Shown one piece after another: positions 7,201-17,903 of a stretch of 64,000 bases of DNA. The notes below the pieces were generated by a model. That model searched no databases and had not been told where the DNA came from. It worked only from the letters and a program-made list of their open reading frames with translations. The DNA is taken from positions 1 through 64,000 of the forward strand of contig CAIZRK010000016.1 of NCBI GenBank assembly GCA_903935355.1, given 5' to 3'. Made by a program: the position numbers and the translations under genes. The DNA is from an uncultured beta proteobacterium. GTDB taxonomy: Bacteria > Pseudomonadota > Gammaproteobacteria > Burkholderiales > Burkholderiaceae. The stretch's first letter is position 1, and the number at the start of each line of letters is the position of its first letter.

Positions 7201-8760
7201 ATGGCATATCAATTATTGGGGATAGCTGATTTGGTTCGCGATCAAATGAAAACAAATCTTTTTCTTGGCTCAACCATCATTTCCAAGAAGGGGATTGCTT
7301 GCGCTGTTGCCACTCTCTTTTTTGCTTGCCCTATTTTTGCTCAACCTATTCCGGCTAGCGTTACTGTCGTGGCAAATGAATTAAATGATGCAAAAGACGC
7401 ATTAAGCACACCCCCAGTGCTTACTAATGACACAAATGCGAATCCTGCCTTAGCAGCCGCATTGTTTGCACCTGTGATGCCGAGTAATACTCCAAAGATT
7501 TACACCAAGGGTGCACCATCTGGTGCCGCGGAAATGGATTTGCGTCAATTGTGGGCAGAACTCAAGATCAATAACCCACAGCTCTCTTCACTTCGTGAGT
7601 CCTATTTATCTGCCAAGGCAACCGTACCCCAAATTAATGCACCAGATAATCCGCAAGTGGGCTTGATCTGGTCTGGTATGCCGGCTAACTCTCCCTTTGC
7701 TTTGGGTGGTGCTAATGCGCCTACTGCCCAATATCCACAAGGTATTAGTAATAATAATGGCATCACATTTGCACAACCCTTTAAGTTTCCGGGTAAGAAA
7801 AGTCTGGCAGCAAATATTGCAGATACCAATGCTGAGGCACTGCTATCACAAGCTGAATCCATCTATCTTCAGTTGGGTGCCCAGCTATCTACTTTGTATT
7901 ACAGTGCACTGGCCTCTCAAAAACAATTACACGTCTTAAAAGAATCAGTAGTGCGCTTAGAGATGATTAAGAATGTGGCTAAGGCACGTTACTCTAATAA
8001 CGCCGCAGCTTATGTTGAATATCTCAATGCACAGGTAGCGCAAAGTACCGCTCAAGCAGATCAATTTAATTTAGAGCGTCAACTTCAAGTAGCACTTAAG
8101 AACATTAATACTTTGGTAGGTCGCCACTCTCGTGAAAAGCTCATTTTGCGTGGTGATGTCCAGCGCGCTATGAATAGCATCCCTACCTTAGTGGAGTTAG
8201 AGGATTTCGCTGAAAATAGCCATCCCACCTTAAAGAGTTCTGGACTGCAATTAGAAGCCGCTCGTAAAGGGGTTGAACTGGCTAAAAAAGCCTATCTGCC
8301 AGATTTTCAGGTAATTGGCTCCTCTTTTACTCCGCGTGGACCATTCTCAGCAAATAATGGCGCCATGTTTTACCAATTTGAACTAGATTTGATCATTCCA
8401 CTGTATTTCTTCACAAAAGAAAAGTACGGGGTAGAGCAGGCACAGCGCACGCAAGCGGCAGCGGAAGCGGGCAATATTTCTACTAGACAGCAGATAGTCT
8501 TGGCAGTCAATACTGCTTATGCCGCTTATGAACTGGCCAAGAATCAAGCCCAATTCTTAAAAGATCGCCAGGTACCACAGGCTGATGCTGCATATAAAGT
8601 CGGATTAACCCAGTATTCCAATAATGGTCAAGGTTTTAACGATTTACTGACGGCCCAAACCCAATTACGTAATTTAGAAATCCAGCTAGCTCTTGCACAG
8701 AGTAATCTATTGCAAGCGCAAGCGATATTGCTAGTGTCATCTGGCAAAGAACCATTTTAA
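7201..8760 (+). CDS. TolC-family outer-membrane factor of a metal RND efflux pump
   Basis: This is the outer-membrane exit duct of a tripartite pump. Two long alpha-helical repeats are visible: one rich in Gln/Ala around residues 215-285, the second over the last 130 residues ending in LALAQSNLLQAQAILL. A hydrophobic signal stretch (CAVATLFFACPIFAQ) lies at residues 34-48. The second in-frame ATG (residue 16, base 7246) would give a more standard signal peptide and may be the true start. The low-complexity Ala/Pro/Asn linker before the barrel is typical of CzcC-like members. It is cotranscribed with the adaptor and pump genes. Confidence 0.9.
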   Translation: MAYQLLGIADLVRDQMKTNLFLGSTIISKKGIACAVATLFFACPIFAQPIPASVTVVANELNDAKDALSTPPVLTNDTNANPALAAALFAPVMPSNTPKIYTKGAPSGAAEMDLRQLWAELKINNPQLSSLRESYLSAKATVPQINAPDNPQVGLIWSGMPANSPFALGGANAPTAQYPQGISNNNGITFAQPFKFPGKKSLAANIADTNAEALLSQAESIYLQLGAQLSTLYYSALASQKQLHVLKESVVRLEMIKNVAKARYSNNAAAYVEYLNAQVAQSTAQADQFNLERQLQVALKNINTLVGRHSREKLILRGDVQRAMNSIPTLVELEDFAENSHPTLKSSGLQLEAARKGVELAKKAYLPDFQVIGSSFTPRGPFSANNGAMFYQFELDLIIPLYFFTKEKYGVEQAQRTQAAAEAGNISTRQQIVLAVNTAYAAYELAKNQAQFLKDRQVPQADAAYKVGLTQYSNNGQGFNDLLTAQTQLRNLEIQLALAQSNLLQAQAILLVSSGKEPF

Positions 8761-8769
8761 GGAGCAACG

Positions 8770-10041
8770 TTGAAAGACAAAATTCTTTCGTATTTAAAGG
8801 GTTTATCTAATAAGGCACAGCCTATTTTGCATAAGACTTTTGATGTAGGCTCAGCTAAATCCAAGCTTTTATTTGCTAGCCTAGTTGGGCTTTATTGGAA
8901 TCTTTCCCCCCAAAATCGCTATCGCATTCGCTTAGCCGCTTTTGCTTTTGCTATTTTGTCATTTGGTATCGTGGTCGGTCGTATTACTAATGTGAACCGC
9001 ATCGTCAAAATTGAGGCCTCACAAAAAGCGCTTAAAGTAGAAAAGAGTGGTGTCTTAGAATTAAATTTACCGGGTATCAAACTAAATCCAGAGGTTTATA
9101 TCTTTCAGAATGCCGAAAAAGTTCAAGTTCCCGTAGATATCAGAGTGCCAGGACGCTTGGCATTTAATGCAGAAAAATCGAAAGTAATTTCAGCACGGGC
9201 ACCAGGTAGAGTGGAGCGCATTTATGCTTTTGAGGGGGCTCCAGTCGAACTTGGATCGCCCATAGTGGAGCTATACAGTCCTCAATTTATCTCCGCTCAG
9301 CAAGAATATTTTCTCTCATCCAGTATGGCAACGGTGCTCGAATCTAGTAAAACGATGAATGATTTATTAGGCGATGCCCGCATTACCCAACAAGCTGCAG
9401 CAAACCGTATGAGAAATCTTGGTGCTAGCGAAGCAGATATTAAAACCATTGAAAATACTGGTAAAACTCAAAGCAATCTGATCATGCGCTCCCCACTCAA
9501 AGGTGTAGTGGTCAAACGGATTGTTGAGCCTGGCGCCGCTGTGAACTCTGGTGATGTGATTGTTACCTTAGCCGATCCCAAGAAACTCTGGTTCTTGGGT
9601 AATATCTTTGAGCAAGATATGCGTTTCATAAAGCCAGGCCAAAAAATGGTCTTACATTTAGAAGCCTATCCAGATAAAGAGTTCATCGCTTATGCCAATT
9701 ACATTGCCCCAACGATTGACCCACAAACCCGCGCCTTAATGATTCGTGCGGATGTTGAAAATACAGATGACTTATTGCGCCCTGATATGTACGCCTCTGC
9801 CAAACTCACTACAGGGATGGCCGATGCGGTTGTGGTGCCGCAAACTGCCGTAGTGCGTATCCGAGAAATGCGTTATGTCATCGTTAAAGTTGGTGATGAG
9901 TCATTTCGGCGTTTACCAGTGAAGGGTTATGACCTTAATAGTAAAGCATTTGCTATTACTGAAGGTGTCGAGCCAGGCGCTCGAATCTTGGCTGAGGGCG
10001 CGGTATTGCTCAATGATCGTTTTGCAAAGCAGGAAGACTAA
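8770..10041 (+). CDS. periplasmic adaptor (CusB/CzcB-like) of a metal RND efflux pump
   Basis: This membrane-fusion protein links the inner-membrane pump to the TolC-type duct. It contains the barrel-sandwich hybrid halves (SARAPGRVERIYAFEGAPVE and MRSPLKGVVVKRIVEPG), a helical hairpin between them and a beta-barrel domain. The start is TTG, with AGGAG six bases ahead, directly after the tolC stop. The N-terminus carries about 50 extra residues before the single membrane anchor (about 57-73), longer than a plain lipoprotein or signal-anchor start. The metal cannot be told from sequence. Confidence 0.9.
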   Translation: MKDKILSYLKGLSNKAQPILHKTFDVGSAKSKLLFASLVGLYWNLSPQNRYRIRLAAFAFAILSFGIVVGRITNVNRIVKIEASQKALKVEKSGVLELNLPGIKLNPEVYIFQNAEKVQVPVDIRVPGRLAFNAEKSKVISARAPGRVERIYAFEGAPVELGSPIVELYSPQFISAQQEYFLSSSMATVLESSKTMNDLLGDARITQQAAANRMRNLGASEADIKTIENTGKTQSNLIMRSPLKGVVVKRIVEPGAAVNSGDVIVTLADPKKLWFLGNIFEQDMRFIKPGQKMVLHLEAYPDKEFIAYANYIAPTIDPQTRALMIRADVENTDDLLRPDMYASAKLTTGMADAVVVPQTAVVRIREMRYVIVKVGDESFRRLPVKGYDLNSKAFAITEGVEPGARILAEGAVLLNDRFAKQED

Positions 10042-13000
10042 GTGAGCGCATTTACCTCCTTTATACGTGGGGTACTCGATAAGCGGGTGATTGTGATCGT
10101 CGGCTCCTTAGTTTTGCTAGGCCTTGGTATGTTTAGTCTCTCCAAGTTGCCTATTCAGCCGTATCCGGGAGTGGCTCCGTTAACTATCCAAGCGATTTCT
10201 CAATGGCCCGGAAGAAGCACCACAGAGGTAGAGCAGCAAGTCACGATTCCGGTTGAGAATGCCTTAGCAGGCATACCTGGCTTGCAAGCTTTTCGTTCCG
10301 TTTCTTTATTTGGCTTATCGGTTGTAACGCTCAAATTTAATGACACTACCGACCCTTTTAAAGCACGACAAATATTTATCTCTAGTTTAGGCAACGTCAT
10401 TTTTCCGCCTGGCGTCACCTCAAGCATTAGCCCAGACTCAGATGCTACTGGCGAAATCATGCGTTATGAAGTGAAGTCAGATTTCGCCTCATCGACTCAA
10501 CTCAAAACCTTACAAAACTACGAGATTTATAAAGAACTAAAGCAAACCCCTGGGGTGGCAGATGTGTCCTCATTTGGCGGCAAGATTCGTCAATATCAAG
10601 TCATTGTTAGCCCAGAAAGCCTACAAGCCAAAGGGGTTACTGTAAACCAATTGATGAGTGCCTTGGCCAATGCTAATAGCAATACTGGCGGTGGCTTAAT
10701 GCCTAGCGGCGAGCAACAATTTGTAGTTCGTGGAGTTGGCTTGCTCAAAAATATTGACGATATCAAGCAAGTGATCGTTACTATTAATAATGGTGTGCCA
10801 ATTCGGATTGGTGATGTAGCTAGGGTAGTTATCGGAAATGCACCGCGTTTAGGCCTTTTTCAATTTAATAACAACCCAGATTCGGTAGAGGGTATTGTGT
10901 ATCTACGTCGTGGAGAAAATGCTACCGAGGTATTGGCTCGCGTGCGCCATACAGTTGAGAATATCAATAAGCAAATTCTTCCGCCTGGGATTGAGGTGCT
11001 GCCTTTCTATGACCGCCAAGTGCTATTAGATATCACTATTGGCACTGTTAAGCACACCTTGTTTTTTGGTATCTCATTAGTGATGGCAGTGCTATTTTTC
11101 TTTTTGGGTAATCTACGAGCTGCCGCCGTGGTAGCTGCTGTTATTCCTTTGGCCTTATGCGTCTCTTTTATTCAGATGCATATTTGGAGTGTGCCAGCCA
11201 ATTTAATTTCTTTAGGGGCGATTGATTTTGGGGTGATTGTAGATTCTGCGGTCATTCTGACAGAGAACGTCATGCGTCACTTAGAGGAGGGCGGTAAGCG
11301 CCTAAATCAAAGTATTATTTTGGCAACAAGTGAAGTTCAGCGCGCCATGATTTATTCCACTGGAATCATTATTGTGGCTTATTCACCCCTGTTCTTTATG
11401 GGTGGCGTAGAAGGCATTATCTTTAAACCCATGGCATTTACGATGGGCTTTGCCTTAATTGCCGCAATGATTCTGAGTCTTACTTTCTTACCGGCGATGA
11501 TCTCATTAGTGTTTGGCGATAATTTGCATCACAAGCCACCCGGATTTATGACTAAGCTTTTGGATGGCTATAAGCCCTTGCTCAGAAAGTGGATGGATCG
11601 TCCATTAACAGTGGTATCTGTGGCGGTCTTTGTTTTGGGTCTTACCCTGCTCAGCGTGACACGTTTGGGAACCGCTTTTTTACCCACCTTAGAAGAAAAT
11701 AACATCTGGTTACGAGTTACTTTGCCCAATACCGTAGATTTGGATTATTCCATCAAGATTGCCGATCAATTAAGGGAAACCTTTATGAAGCAGCCAGAGA
11801 TTGATAAAGTGGCTGCGCAAATTGGACGGCCGGATGATGGTACAGATTCGACTGGTGTATTTAACCAAGAGTACGGACTCTATCTTAAGAGCCCAGATAA
11901 GATGCCAAGTGGTTCAAGTAAAAAAGATTTAATTATGCATCTTGAGGCTGAACTCAATCAGATCCCTGGTATTACTTATAGCTTCTCGCAATATATTCAA
12001 GATAACGTCAACGAGGCTTTATCTGGTGTAAAGGGAGAGAACTCCGTCAAGATTTATGGCACTGATCTTGATGTCTTGGATCAAAAAGCGCATGAAGTAA
12101 TTAAGGAGCTTAAAAAGGTTCGTGGTGTGGCTGACGAAGGCATTCTGAAGGAGTTGGGCCAACCAACATTAAATATTCAGATTGATCGTGAGCGGGCTTC
12201 TCGTTATGGCATTAACGTTAATGACATACAAACAATCGTAGCCAATGCAGTGGGTGGCGCTGCAGTGACTAACTTACTTGAAGATGAGAAAACCTTCGGT
12301 ATCGCCATTCGCTTAAATGAAGGTAGCCGTAATGATGTGGCTGATATTGGGCGATTACTAGTGGACTCGCCAAACGGCTTGGCCATTCCATTGTCAATGG
12401 TCGCCACTGTCCAGCTAACGGATGGGCCATTTTTTATCTATCGTGAGGCTGGTAAGCGTTACATCGCCGTGAAATTTAGCGTGCGTCATCGTGACTTGGG
12501 TAGTGCAGTCGAGGATGCCCAATTTTTGATTGAGAAGAACATTACCTTGCCGCCAAACTATTCCATCAGCTGGGATGGTCAGTTCAATCAAATGAAACAG
12601 GCACAGAAAAAGCTGATGATGATCGTCCCTTTAGCACTGATGGGCATCTTCTTGCTCTTAGTTAGTGCATTTGGTAACTTTAAAGATGCGATTATTGTCA
12701 TGATCAATGTTCCATTTGCTGCGATTGGTGGCGTAATTGCATTGCATCTAGCCGGAGAGACGCTGAGTATTTCTGCTTTCTTTGGTTTTTTATCTTTATT
12801 CGGAATTGCGATTCAGGATGGGGTTATTCTGATATCTTTTATTAATAAGACTGCAGCAACAGAGTATGCGCAAATGAAGGATGTGATGGTGGAAGGTGCT
12901 TCCTTACGAGTTCGGCCAGTACTAATGACCGCAATGCTCTCAGGCCTAGGCCTCTTACCTGCAGCGCTATCCCATTCGATTGGTTCAGAAGCGCAACGTC

Positions 13001-13119
13001 CTTTAGCATTGGTGATTGTTGGTGGTATGGTTACTACTACGATCTTGACTCTCTTGGTATTGCCAGTAATTTATGGTTGGCATCGAGGTCGCTTATTATC
13101 TACACCTGTAAAGGCTTAA
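10042..13119 (+). CDS. heavy-metal efflux RND transporter (CzcA/CusA family)
   Basis: This is the proton-driven inner-membrane pump of the operon. At 1025 aa it has the RND layout: TM1, a large periplasmic loop, TM2-6, a second loop, TM8-12. The TM4 motif of the heavy-metal class is present as [15 protein letters not shown], keeping both acidic residues of the proton path but with Ser where Gly is common. The start is GTG immediately after the adaptor stop, with AGGAAG as ribosome-binding site. The family exports Co/Zn/Cd/Ni or Cu/Ag; I cannot assign which. Confidence 0.93.
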   Translation: MSAFTSFIRGVLDKRVIVIVGSLVLLGLGMFSLSKLPIQPYPGVAPLTIQAISQWPGRSTTEVEQQVTIPVENALAGIPGLQAFRSVSLFGLSVVTLKFNDTTDPFKARQIFISSLGNVIFPPGVTSSISPDSDATGEIMRYEVKSDFASSTQLKTLQNYEIYKELKQTPGVADVSSFGGKIRQYQVIVSPESLQAKGVTVNQLMSALANANSNTGGGLMPSGEQQFVVRGVGLLKNIDDIKQVIVTINNGVPIRIGDVARVVIGNAPRLGLFQFNNNPDSVEGIVYLRRGENATEVLARVRHTVENINKQILPPGIEVLPFYDRQVLLDITIGTVKHTLFFGISLVMAVLFFFLGNLRAAAVVAAVIPLALCVSFIQMHIWSVPANLISLGAIDFGVIVDSAVILTENVMRHLEEGGKRLNQSIILATSEVQRAMIYSTGIIIVAYSPLFFMGGVEGIIFKPMAFTMGFALIAAMILSLTFLPAMISLVFGDNLHHKPPGFMTKLLDGYKPLLRKWMDRPLTVVSVAVFVLGLTLLSVTRLGTAFLPTLEENNIWLRVTLPNTVDLDYSIKIADQLRETFMKQPEIDKVAAQIGRPDDGTDSTGVFNQEYGLYLKSPDKMPSGSSKKDLIMHLEAELNQIPGITYSFSQYIQDNVNEALSGVKGENSVKIYGTDLDVLDQKAHEVIKELKKVRGVADEGILKELGQPTLNIQIDRERASRYGINVNDIQTIVANAVGGAAVTNLLEDEKTFGIAIRLNEGSRNDVADIGRLLVDSPNGLAIPLSMVATVQLTDGPFFIYREAGKRYIAVKFSVRHRDLGSAVEDAQFLIEKNITLPPNYSISWDGQFNQMKQAQKKLMMIVPLALMGIFLLLVSAFGNFKDAIIVMINVPFAAIGGVIALHLAGETLSISAFFGFLSLFGIAIQDGVILISFINKTAATEYAQMKDVMVEGASLRVRPVLMTAMLSGLGLLPAALSHSIGSEAQRPLALVIVGGMVTTTILTLLVLPVIYGWHRGRLLSTPVKA

Positions 13120-13129
13120 GGATTTACGT

Positions 13130-13924
13130 ATGACTAAGACTGTAAAACTACCCCATATCCTGATTTCAAATGATGATGGATATTTAGCACCAGGGCTCTT
13201 GGCTTTGGTTAATGCGATTCGTCCCTTGGGTAGAGTTACCGTGATTGCTCCAGAGCAAAATCATAGCGGAGCCTCAAATTCATTAACACTTTCTAGACCA
13301 CTATCAATTCATCGGGTAGCAGGCGGCGAGCGAGACGGTTTTATGTTCATTAATGGCACGCCAACTGATTGTGTGCACATTGCCATGACTGGTTTCTTAG
13401 ATGAAAAGCCAGACCTTGTAGTCTCGGGGATTAATCAAGGAGAGAATATGGGCGAAGATGTGCTGTATTCAGGCACAGTTGCTGCAGCAGTAGAGGGCGT
13501 TATGTTTGGTGTACCTGGCATTGCCTTTTCTCAAATTGATAAAGGCTGGAATCGGATCGAAGATGCTGCTAAAGCTGCGCATGATGTAGTGGCACAAATG
13601 TTAGTTTCTAAACTGGCACATACTCAAGGCGCTGCTACTTTGCTCAATGTCAATATTCCCAATCGTCCTTACGCTGATTTATACCGTTGGCGCGTAACTC
13701 GCCTAGGTAATCGCCACCATTCTCAACCGGTGGTCGTCCAAAAAAGTCCTCGTGGTGAGCTTATCTATTGGATTGGTGCGGCAGGCGATGCCAAAGATAG
13801 TTCTGAAGGAACTGATTTTCATGCAGTAGAGGAGGGTTGTATTTCTATTACGCCCATGCAATTAGATCTAACCCATCATGCTCGTTTAGCTGCGATGCGC
13901 TCTAATGGCTGGGATCGCGGTTGA
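13130..13924 (+). CDS. surE: 5'/3'-nucleotidase SurE
   Basis: SurE dephosphorylates nucleoside mono- and some short polyphosphates and is linked to stationary-phase survival. The metal-binding [12 protein letters not shown] start, the Ser/Asn site [23 protein letters not shown] and [19 protein letters not shown] are all intact. Length (264 aa) is normal. It starts 10 bases after the pump gene and overlaps pcm, giving the conserved surE-pcm-nlpD order. Confidence 0.97.
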   Translation: MTKTVKLPHILISNDDGYLAPGLLALVNAIRPLGRVTVIAPEQNHSGASNSLTLSRPLSIHRVAGGERDGFMFINGTPTDCVHIAMTGFLDEKPDLVVSGINQGENMGEDVLYSGTVAAAVEGVMFGVPGIAFSQIDKGWNRIEDAAKAAHDVVAQMLVSKLAHTQGAATLLNVNIPNRPYADLYRWRVTRLGNRHHSQPVVVQKSPRGELIYWIGAAGDAKDSSEGTDFHAVEEGCISITPMQLDLTHHARLAAMRSNGWDRG

Positions 13925-14577
13925 AACCAGCGGCCGAACGATTTGCTGGTCATCGCCAAGCATTAGCAGCAAAAGTGCTGGCTACTGGGGTAAAGCACCA
14001 TAAAACCTTAGAGGCCATTGCTACCGTACCTCGCCATGCCTTTATGGATGCAGGGATGCATCCTCAAGCTTACGAAGATACCGCCTTACCGATTGGGCAT
14101 TCTCAAACCATCTCCAAACCATCGGTAGTGGCACGTATGATCGAGCTTTTGCATAAGCCCCGTCACAAATTGGGAAAAGTACTAGAGATTGGGACAGGCT
14201 GTGGCTATCAAGCGGCTGTTCTAAGCCTTTTGGCCCAGGAGGTCTACACCATTGAACGAATCCGTCCCTTACATGACATGGCTAGAGCAAAACTTCGGCC
14301 ATTTCGGATTAATAATCTGCGCCTGATTTATGGCGATGGCATTTTAGGCTTACCTCAAGCCGCCCCTTTTGATGGAATTATTCTGGCAGCAGCAGGTTTA
14401 GGTATTCCGGATGCCTTATTAGATCAGCTGGCAATAGGAGGGCGTTTAGTAGCCCCAGTGGCCAAAAATGAAAAAGAGCAGCAGCTCATCATGGTCGAGC
14501 GCATGAGCTCCCAGCGCTACCAAAGAACTGTTCTGGACGAGGTCTTTTTTGTCCCCTTACAATCAGGGGTAGTATGA
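13921..14577 (+). CDS. pcm: protein-L-isoaspartate O-methyltransferase
   Basis: Pcm methylates isoaspartyl residues in aged proteins, starting their repair, with S-adenosylmethionine as donor. It shows the family motifs: the substrate-site segment [19 protein letters not shown], motif [17 protein letters not shown], then VYTIERI and YGDGILGL. The start is a TTG overlapping the surE stop by four bases (TTGA), so translation is probably coupled. Length (218 aa) is normal. Confidence 0.95.
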   Translation: MKPAAERFAGHRQALAAKVLATGVKHHKTLEAIATVPRHAFMDAGMHPQAYEDTALPIGHSQTISKPSVVARMIELLHKPRHKLGKVLEIGTGCGYQAAVLSLLAQEVYTIERIRPLHDMARAKLRPFRINNLRLIYGDGILGLPQAAPFDGIILAAAGLGIPDALLDQLAIGGRLVAPVAKNEKEQQLIMVERMSSQRYQRTVLDEVFFVPLQSGVV

Positions 14578-15317
14578 AAAATAAATCCCCGATTTTCTTA
14601 TTAATGCTTGCCCTAGCATTGACCTTCGTTGCCGGTTGCTCCTCTATGCGCACTAAACCGGCTACGGTGGTCGATCGTACTAGTGGGTCGGCAGACTTTA
14701 CGCCACCTGGATACTACCGCGTGAAAAAAGGGGATACCTTAGCCCGTATTGCCTTAGATCACGGACAAGCTCCCCGCGATGTGATTGCTTGGAATAATCT
14801 AGCCAATCCCAACCAAATTGAAATAGGGGATCTGATCTTAGTTAAAGCGCCGGCAGGTGCCAAAGTAGCTCCAAAGCCAGTTAGCAAACCAGTAGCCAAT
14901 ACCGATACCGCTAAACCTGAGACGCCTAAAGTGGAAAGCACGGAGGTCGTCGCAGAGCCAGGTATTCGTTTGGCATGGCCGGCCAAAGGTAAGGTGACAG
15001 ATGACTATAGCGATAAGACTAAAGGGATTGATATTGCTGGTAAGTTAGGCGACCCAATCACAGCAGCAGCGGATGGTAAAGTGGTCTATGCAGGCAATAG
15101 CTTGCGTGCTTATGGCAATTTAGTGATTATTAAACACAATGACACCTACTTAACTGCTTACGCTCATAACCGTAATCTCTTGGTAAAAGAGGGTGACTCG
15201 GTTAAAAAAGGCCAGAAAATTGCCGAGATGGGTGATACCGATACCAATTTTGTAAAACTGCATTTTGAGTTGCGCGTGAATGGCAAACCGGTTAATCCTA
15301 CGCCTTACATTCAGTAA
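14574..15317 (+). CDS. nlpD: NlpD-type LysM/LytM lipoprotein, amidase activator
   Basis: A lipobox (LTFVAGC) marks an outer-membrane lipoprotein. A LysM peptidoglycan-binding domain ([19 protein letters not shown]...) is followed by a Pro/Lys-rich linker and a C-terminal LytM (M23) domain. The LytM zinc ligands are degenerate (KGIDIAG instead of an H-x3-D site), as in E. coli NlpD, so it should activate amidases at the septum rather than cut the wall. It overlaps pcm (ATGA). The rpoS gene that commonly follows nlpD is absent; an exonuclease gene follows instead. Confidence 0.93.
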   Translation: MKNKSPIFLLMLALALTFVAGCSSMRTKPATVVDRTSGSADFTPPGYYRVKKGDTLARIALDHGQAPRDVIAWNNLANPNQIEIGDLILVKAPAGAKVAPKPVSKPVANTDTAKPETPKVESTEVVAEPGIRLAWPAKGKVTDDYSDKTKGIDIAGKLGDPITAAADGKVVYAGNSLRAYGNLVIIKHNDTYLTAYAHNRNLLVKEGDSVKKGQKIAEMGDTDTNFVKLHFELRVNGKPVNPTPYIQ

Positions 15318-15352
15318 AGGTTTTTAAATCTTCGTGGAATCATCAGAGCCCC

Positions 15353-16174
15353 ATGGCAACCGTTCTTGTATTTGATATTGAGACTATTCCTGATGTAGCA
15401 GGCTTGCGACGACTCGAGGATTTTCCACAGTCCATGACTGATGCACAGGTGGCAGAACAAGTGATGGCTGAGCGCTTAGAAAAAACGGGCAGTGAATTTT
15501 TACCCCTCTTTCTTCAAAAGATTTGTGCCATCTCTTGTGTTATTCGTAGAACCACTAAAGAGGGTTCCCCTCAAATTAAAGTGGGCACTTTAGGAAGCTC
15601 AGAAGATGATGAGAAAGTACTCATTCAGACTTTTTTTGAGTTGATCGAGAAATACACCCCTCAATTAGTTTCTTGGAATGGCAGTGGTTTTGATTTGCCA
15701 GTACTGCATTACCGTGCCTTAGCAAACCACGTGCAAGCACCACGTTATTGGGAGATGGGCGAGAGCCAAGAAAATGATAGTCGCGAGTTCAAGTGGAACA
15801 ATTACATCAGTCGTTATCACATGCGTCATTTAGACCTCATGGATCTTTTAGCCAAATTTAACGGTAGAGCTAATGCACCCTTAGATGGACTTGCAAAGTT
15901 GTGCGGCTTTCCGGGAAAGATGGGGATGGACGGCAGTCAAGTCTGGCCAGCTTATCAAGAGGGTAAGATCAATGATATCCGGCGCTATTGCGAAACGGAT
16001 GTAGTCAATACCTATCTGATGTATTGCCGCTTTCAGCTTCTGCGCGGTGGTTTTTCATTAGCTGAATACCAAGAAGAAATTAGCTTTGTCAAAGCCCATC
16101 TAGAAAAAGAAGCTAAAGAGCCAAATGGTGGGCAGTGGCAAGAATACCTTGCGAGATTTGCACCGAATGCCTGA
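15353..16174 (+). CDS. predicted PolB-like 3'-5' exonuclease
   Basis: The sequence matches the DnaQ-fold family described as related to the PolB exonuclease domain (PF10108 by recall). The DEDD residues are visible: VFDIETIP at the N-terminus, SWNGSGFDLPVL in the middle and YCETDVVNTYL near residue 215. No polymerase domain is attached. The substrate and role are not known. The end overlaps the start of rlmD by eight bases, so the two are probably coupled. Confidence 0.85.
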   Translation: MATVLVFDIETIPDVAGLRRLEDFPQSMTDAQVAEQVMAERLEKTGSEFLPLFLQKICAISCVIRRTTKEGSPQIKVGTLGSSEDDEKVLIQTFFELIEKYTPQLVSWNGSGFDLPVLHYRALANHVQAPRYWEMGESQENDSREFKWNNYISRYHMRHLDLMDLLAKFNGRANAPLDGLAKLCGFPGKMGMDGSQVWPAYQEGKINDIRRYCETDVVNTYLMYCRFQLLRGGFSLAEYQEEISFVKAHLEKEAKEPNGGQWQEYLARFAPNA

Positions 16175-17561
16175 TGCGGTTTGGGTAGAGTCTCTCGATT
16201 TAGAAGCACAAGGTATTGCCCACCTAGCTCCCGATGAAAAACAAATCGAGCAAGGGCAGAGCGGGAAAGTCCTGTTCATTAAAGGAGCATTACCTACTGA
16301 GTTAGTCACCTATACCGTCACTCGAGAGCGTGCTCGCTTTGATAAAGCGAAGGTACTCTTGGTGATTAAGAGTGCGGTCTTTCGGTCAAAACCAAAATGC
16401 GAATTTTTTGGAATCTGTGGTGGCTGCTCTATGCAGCATCTAGACATTCGGGCGCAGATTGCTATGAAACAACGAGTGCTTGAGGATGACTTAAAGCATA
16501 TTGCCAAAATTAGCCCTGAGGAAATCTTGCGACCCATGGGTGGACCTACTTGGGAGTATCGCCATCGAGCTCGTTTTAGTGTAGTTAACCGATCAATTAA
16601 AAAAGGCACAGTGTTAGTGGGTTTTCATGAGGCAAAGAGTGGGTATGTTGCCGATATGACAGCGTGCGAGATTGTGCCTAAACAGGTTTCTGAGCTTTTA
16701 CCCAAGTTAAGAAAATTAGTAATGGGCTTGTCAATAGTCGATTTTGTGCCGCAAATTGAATTAGCGGTAGGTGAAGCAGAAGAGCCTTTTTCTGCAGATC
16801 CTAAAAAATCTAGGCCAGTATGCGCACTAGTGTTTAGACACCTTAAGCCTCTAAATCAGCTTGATGAACAATTACTTAAAGACTTTGCTGAGCAACATCA
16901 GGTCTGGATTTGGTTGCAACCCAAGGGAATTGAAACCGTAGCGCCGTTCTACCCGCCTACTGGCAAGCTTTGCTATCGCTTGCCTGAGTTTGAAGTGGAG
17001 ATGCCATTTAAACCTGCAGACTTTACGCAAGTAAACCACATGATGAATCGCTCTTTAGTTAGCAAAGCGATTCGTTTATTAGAAGTAAAGTCCACTGATC
17101 GAGTACTAGATTTGTTTTGTGGCATCGGAAATTTCACCTTAGCACTAGCTAGAAGAGCTAAAAGCGCTCTGGGGATTGAGGGCATGGCCAGCCTGACAAC
17201 TAGAGCAAAAGAAAATGCTGTGCATAATCAATTGGCTGATCGGGCTAATTTCATCCAAAGCAATTTATTTGAAGTGTCTGCAAAGACAATTGCTGATTGG
17301 GGTAAAGCAGAGCGCTGGCTAATGGACCCGCCTCGTGAAGGCGCAATGGAAATCTGTAAAGCACTAGGAGAGCTTCATCTGAGTGATAGCGAACTCTTGC
17401 CGCTACGGATTGTTTATGTATCTTGCAACCCCAAAACCCTAGCAAGGGATACTGAAATACTCTGCCATCACGCTGGCTATACCTTAAAGAGCGCTGGGAT
17501 AGTCAATATGTTCCCTCATACCTCCCATGTTGAGTCGATAGCCGTCTTTGAACGCACTTAA
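16167..17561 (+). CDS. rlmD: 23S rRNA (uracil-1939-C5)-methyltransferase
   Basis: RlmD methylates U1939 of 23S rRNA using S-adenosylmethionine. It has an N-terminal TRAM domain, the iron-sulfur cysteines of CEFFGICGGCSMQH, a Rossmann core (VLDLFCGIGNFTLALA), DPPREGA and the catalytic cysteine in YVSCNPKTLARD. The ORF track begins at 16125, but the ATG at 16167 gives the normal N-terminus (MPDAVWVESLDLEAQG) and an 8-base overlap with the exonuclease gene. Confidence 0.93.
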   Translation: MPDAVWVESLDLEAQGIAHLAPDEKQIEQGQSGKVLFIKGALPTELVTYTVTRERARFDKAKVLLVIKSAVFRSKPKCEFFGICGGCSMQHLDIRAQIAMKQRVLEDDLKHIAKISPEEILRPMGGPTWEYRHRARFSVVNRSIKKGTVLVGFHEAKSGYVADMTACEIVPKQVSELLPKLRKLVMGLSIVDFVPQIELAVGEAEEPFSADPKKSRPVCALVFRHLKPLNQLDEQLLKDFAEQHQVWIWLQPKGIETVAPFYPPTGKLCYRLPEFEVEMPFKPADFTQVNHMMNRSLVSKAIRLLEVKSTDRVLDLFCGIGNFTLALARRAKSALGIEGMASLTTRAKENAVHNQLADRANFIQSNLFEVSAKTIADWGKAERWLMDPPREGAMEICKALGELHLSDSELLPLRIVYVSCNPKTLARDTEILCHHAGYTLKSAGIVNMFPHTSHVESIAVFERT

Positions 17562-17713
17562 GACATTAAAGCAAGCCAATATGCATCATTAAGGTGCATT
17601 CGATTTCTTTATGGTGCAGGAGCCCTCAAAAGCACGCTGATAGAAGAGTAGATTGAAATTGTGCGATGCAATACAGACCGTACTTTCTTCAATCTGAAAA
17701 TGAGGAGCTTGCT

Positions 17714-17797
17714 ATGAGAACTGCCGATACTGCATCAATTGTCTTGATTTTGTTTGCTGTAGCCTTCGCGGTAGATATGTTTGTATCGCAGGTTTGA
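17714..17797 (+). CDS. small membrane protein, 27 aa
   Basis: This ORF is too short for the supplied track. ATG at 17714 is preceded by GAGGAG with six bases between. The product is MRTADTASIVLILFAVAFAV plus DMFVSQV: a short polar start and one hydrophobic helix, typical of single-span small membrane proteins. It sits alone in the 342-bp space after rlmD, which otherwise holds no gene. I do not recognise it. The strong ribosome-binding site and coherent membrane helix argue for a real gene. Confidence 0.55.
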   Translation: MRTADTASIVLILFAVAFAVDMFVSQV

Positions 17798-17861
17798 GGG
17801 AATGCCAGGATACGCAGCATACTCAATTTGTGAAGGCAAAATAAAACCCTAGCTTTATGTT

Positions 17862-17884
17862 AAAAAGAGACCTTATCTCTTTTG
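17862..17884 (+). terminator. possible weak terminator after the 27-aa ORF
   Basis: AAAAGAGA (17863-17870) pairs with TCTCTTTT (17876-17883) around CCTTA. The stem is AT-rich and its own T-run forms the 3' arm, so it may terminate weakly or may be part of the leader of the next gene. Confidence 0.3.
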
Positions 17885-17903
17885 AATACTGGGTAGGAAC
17901 GCT

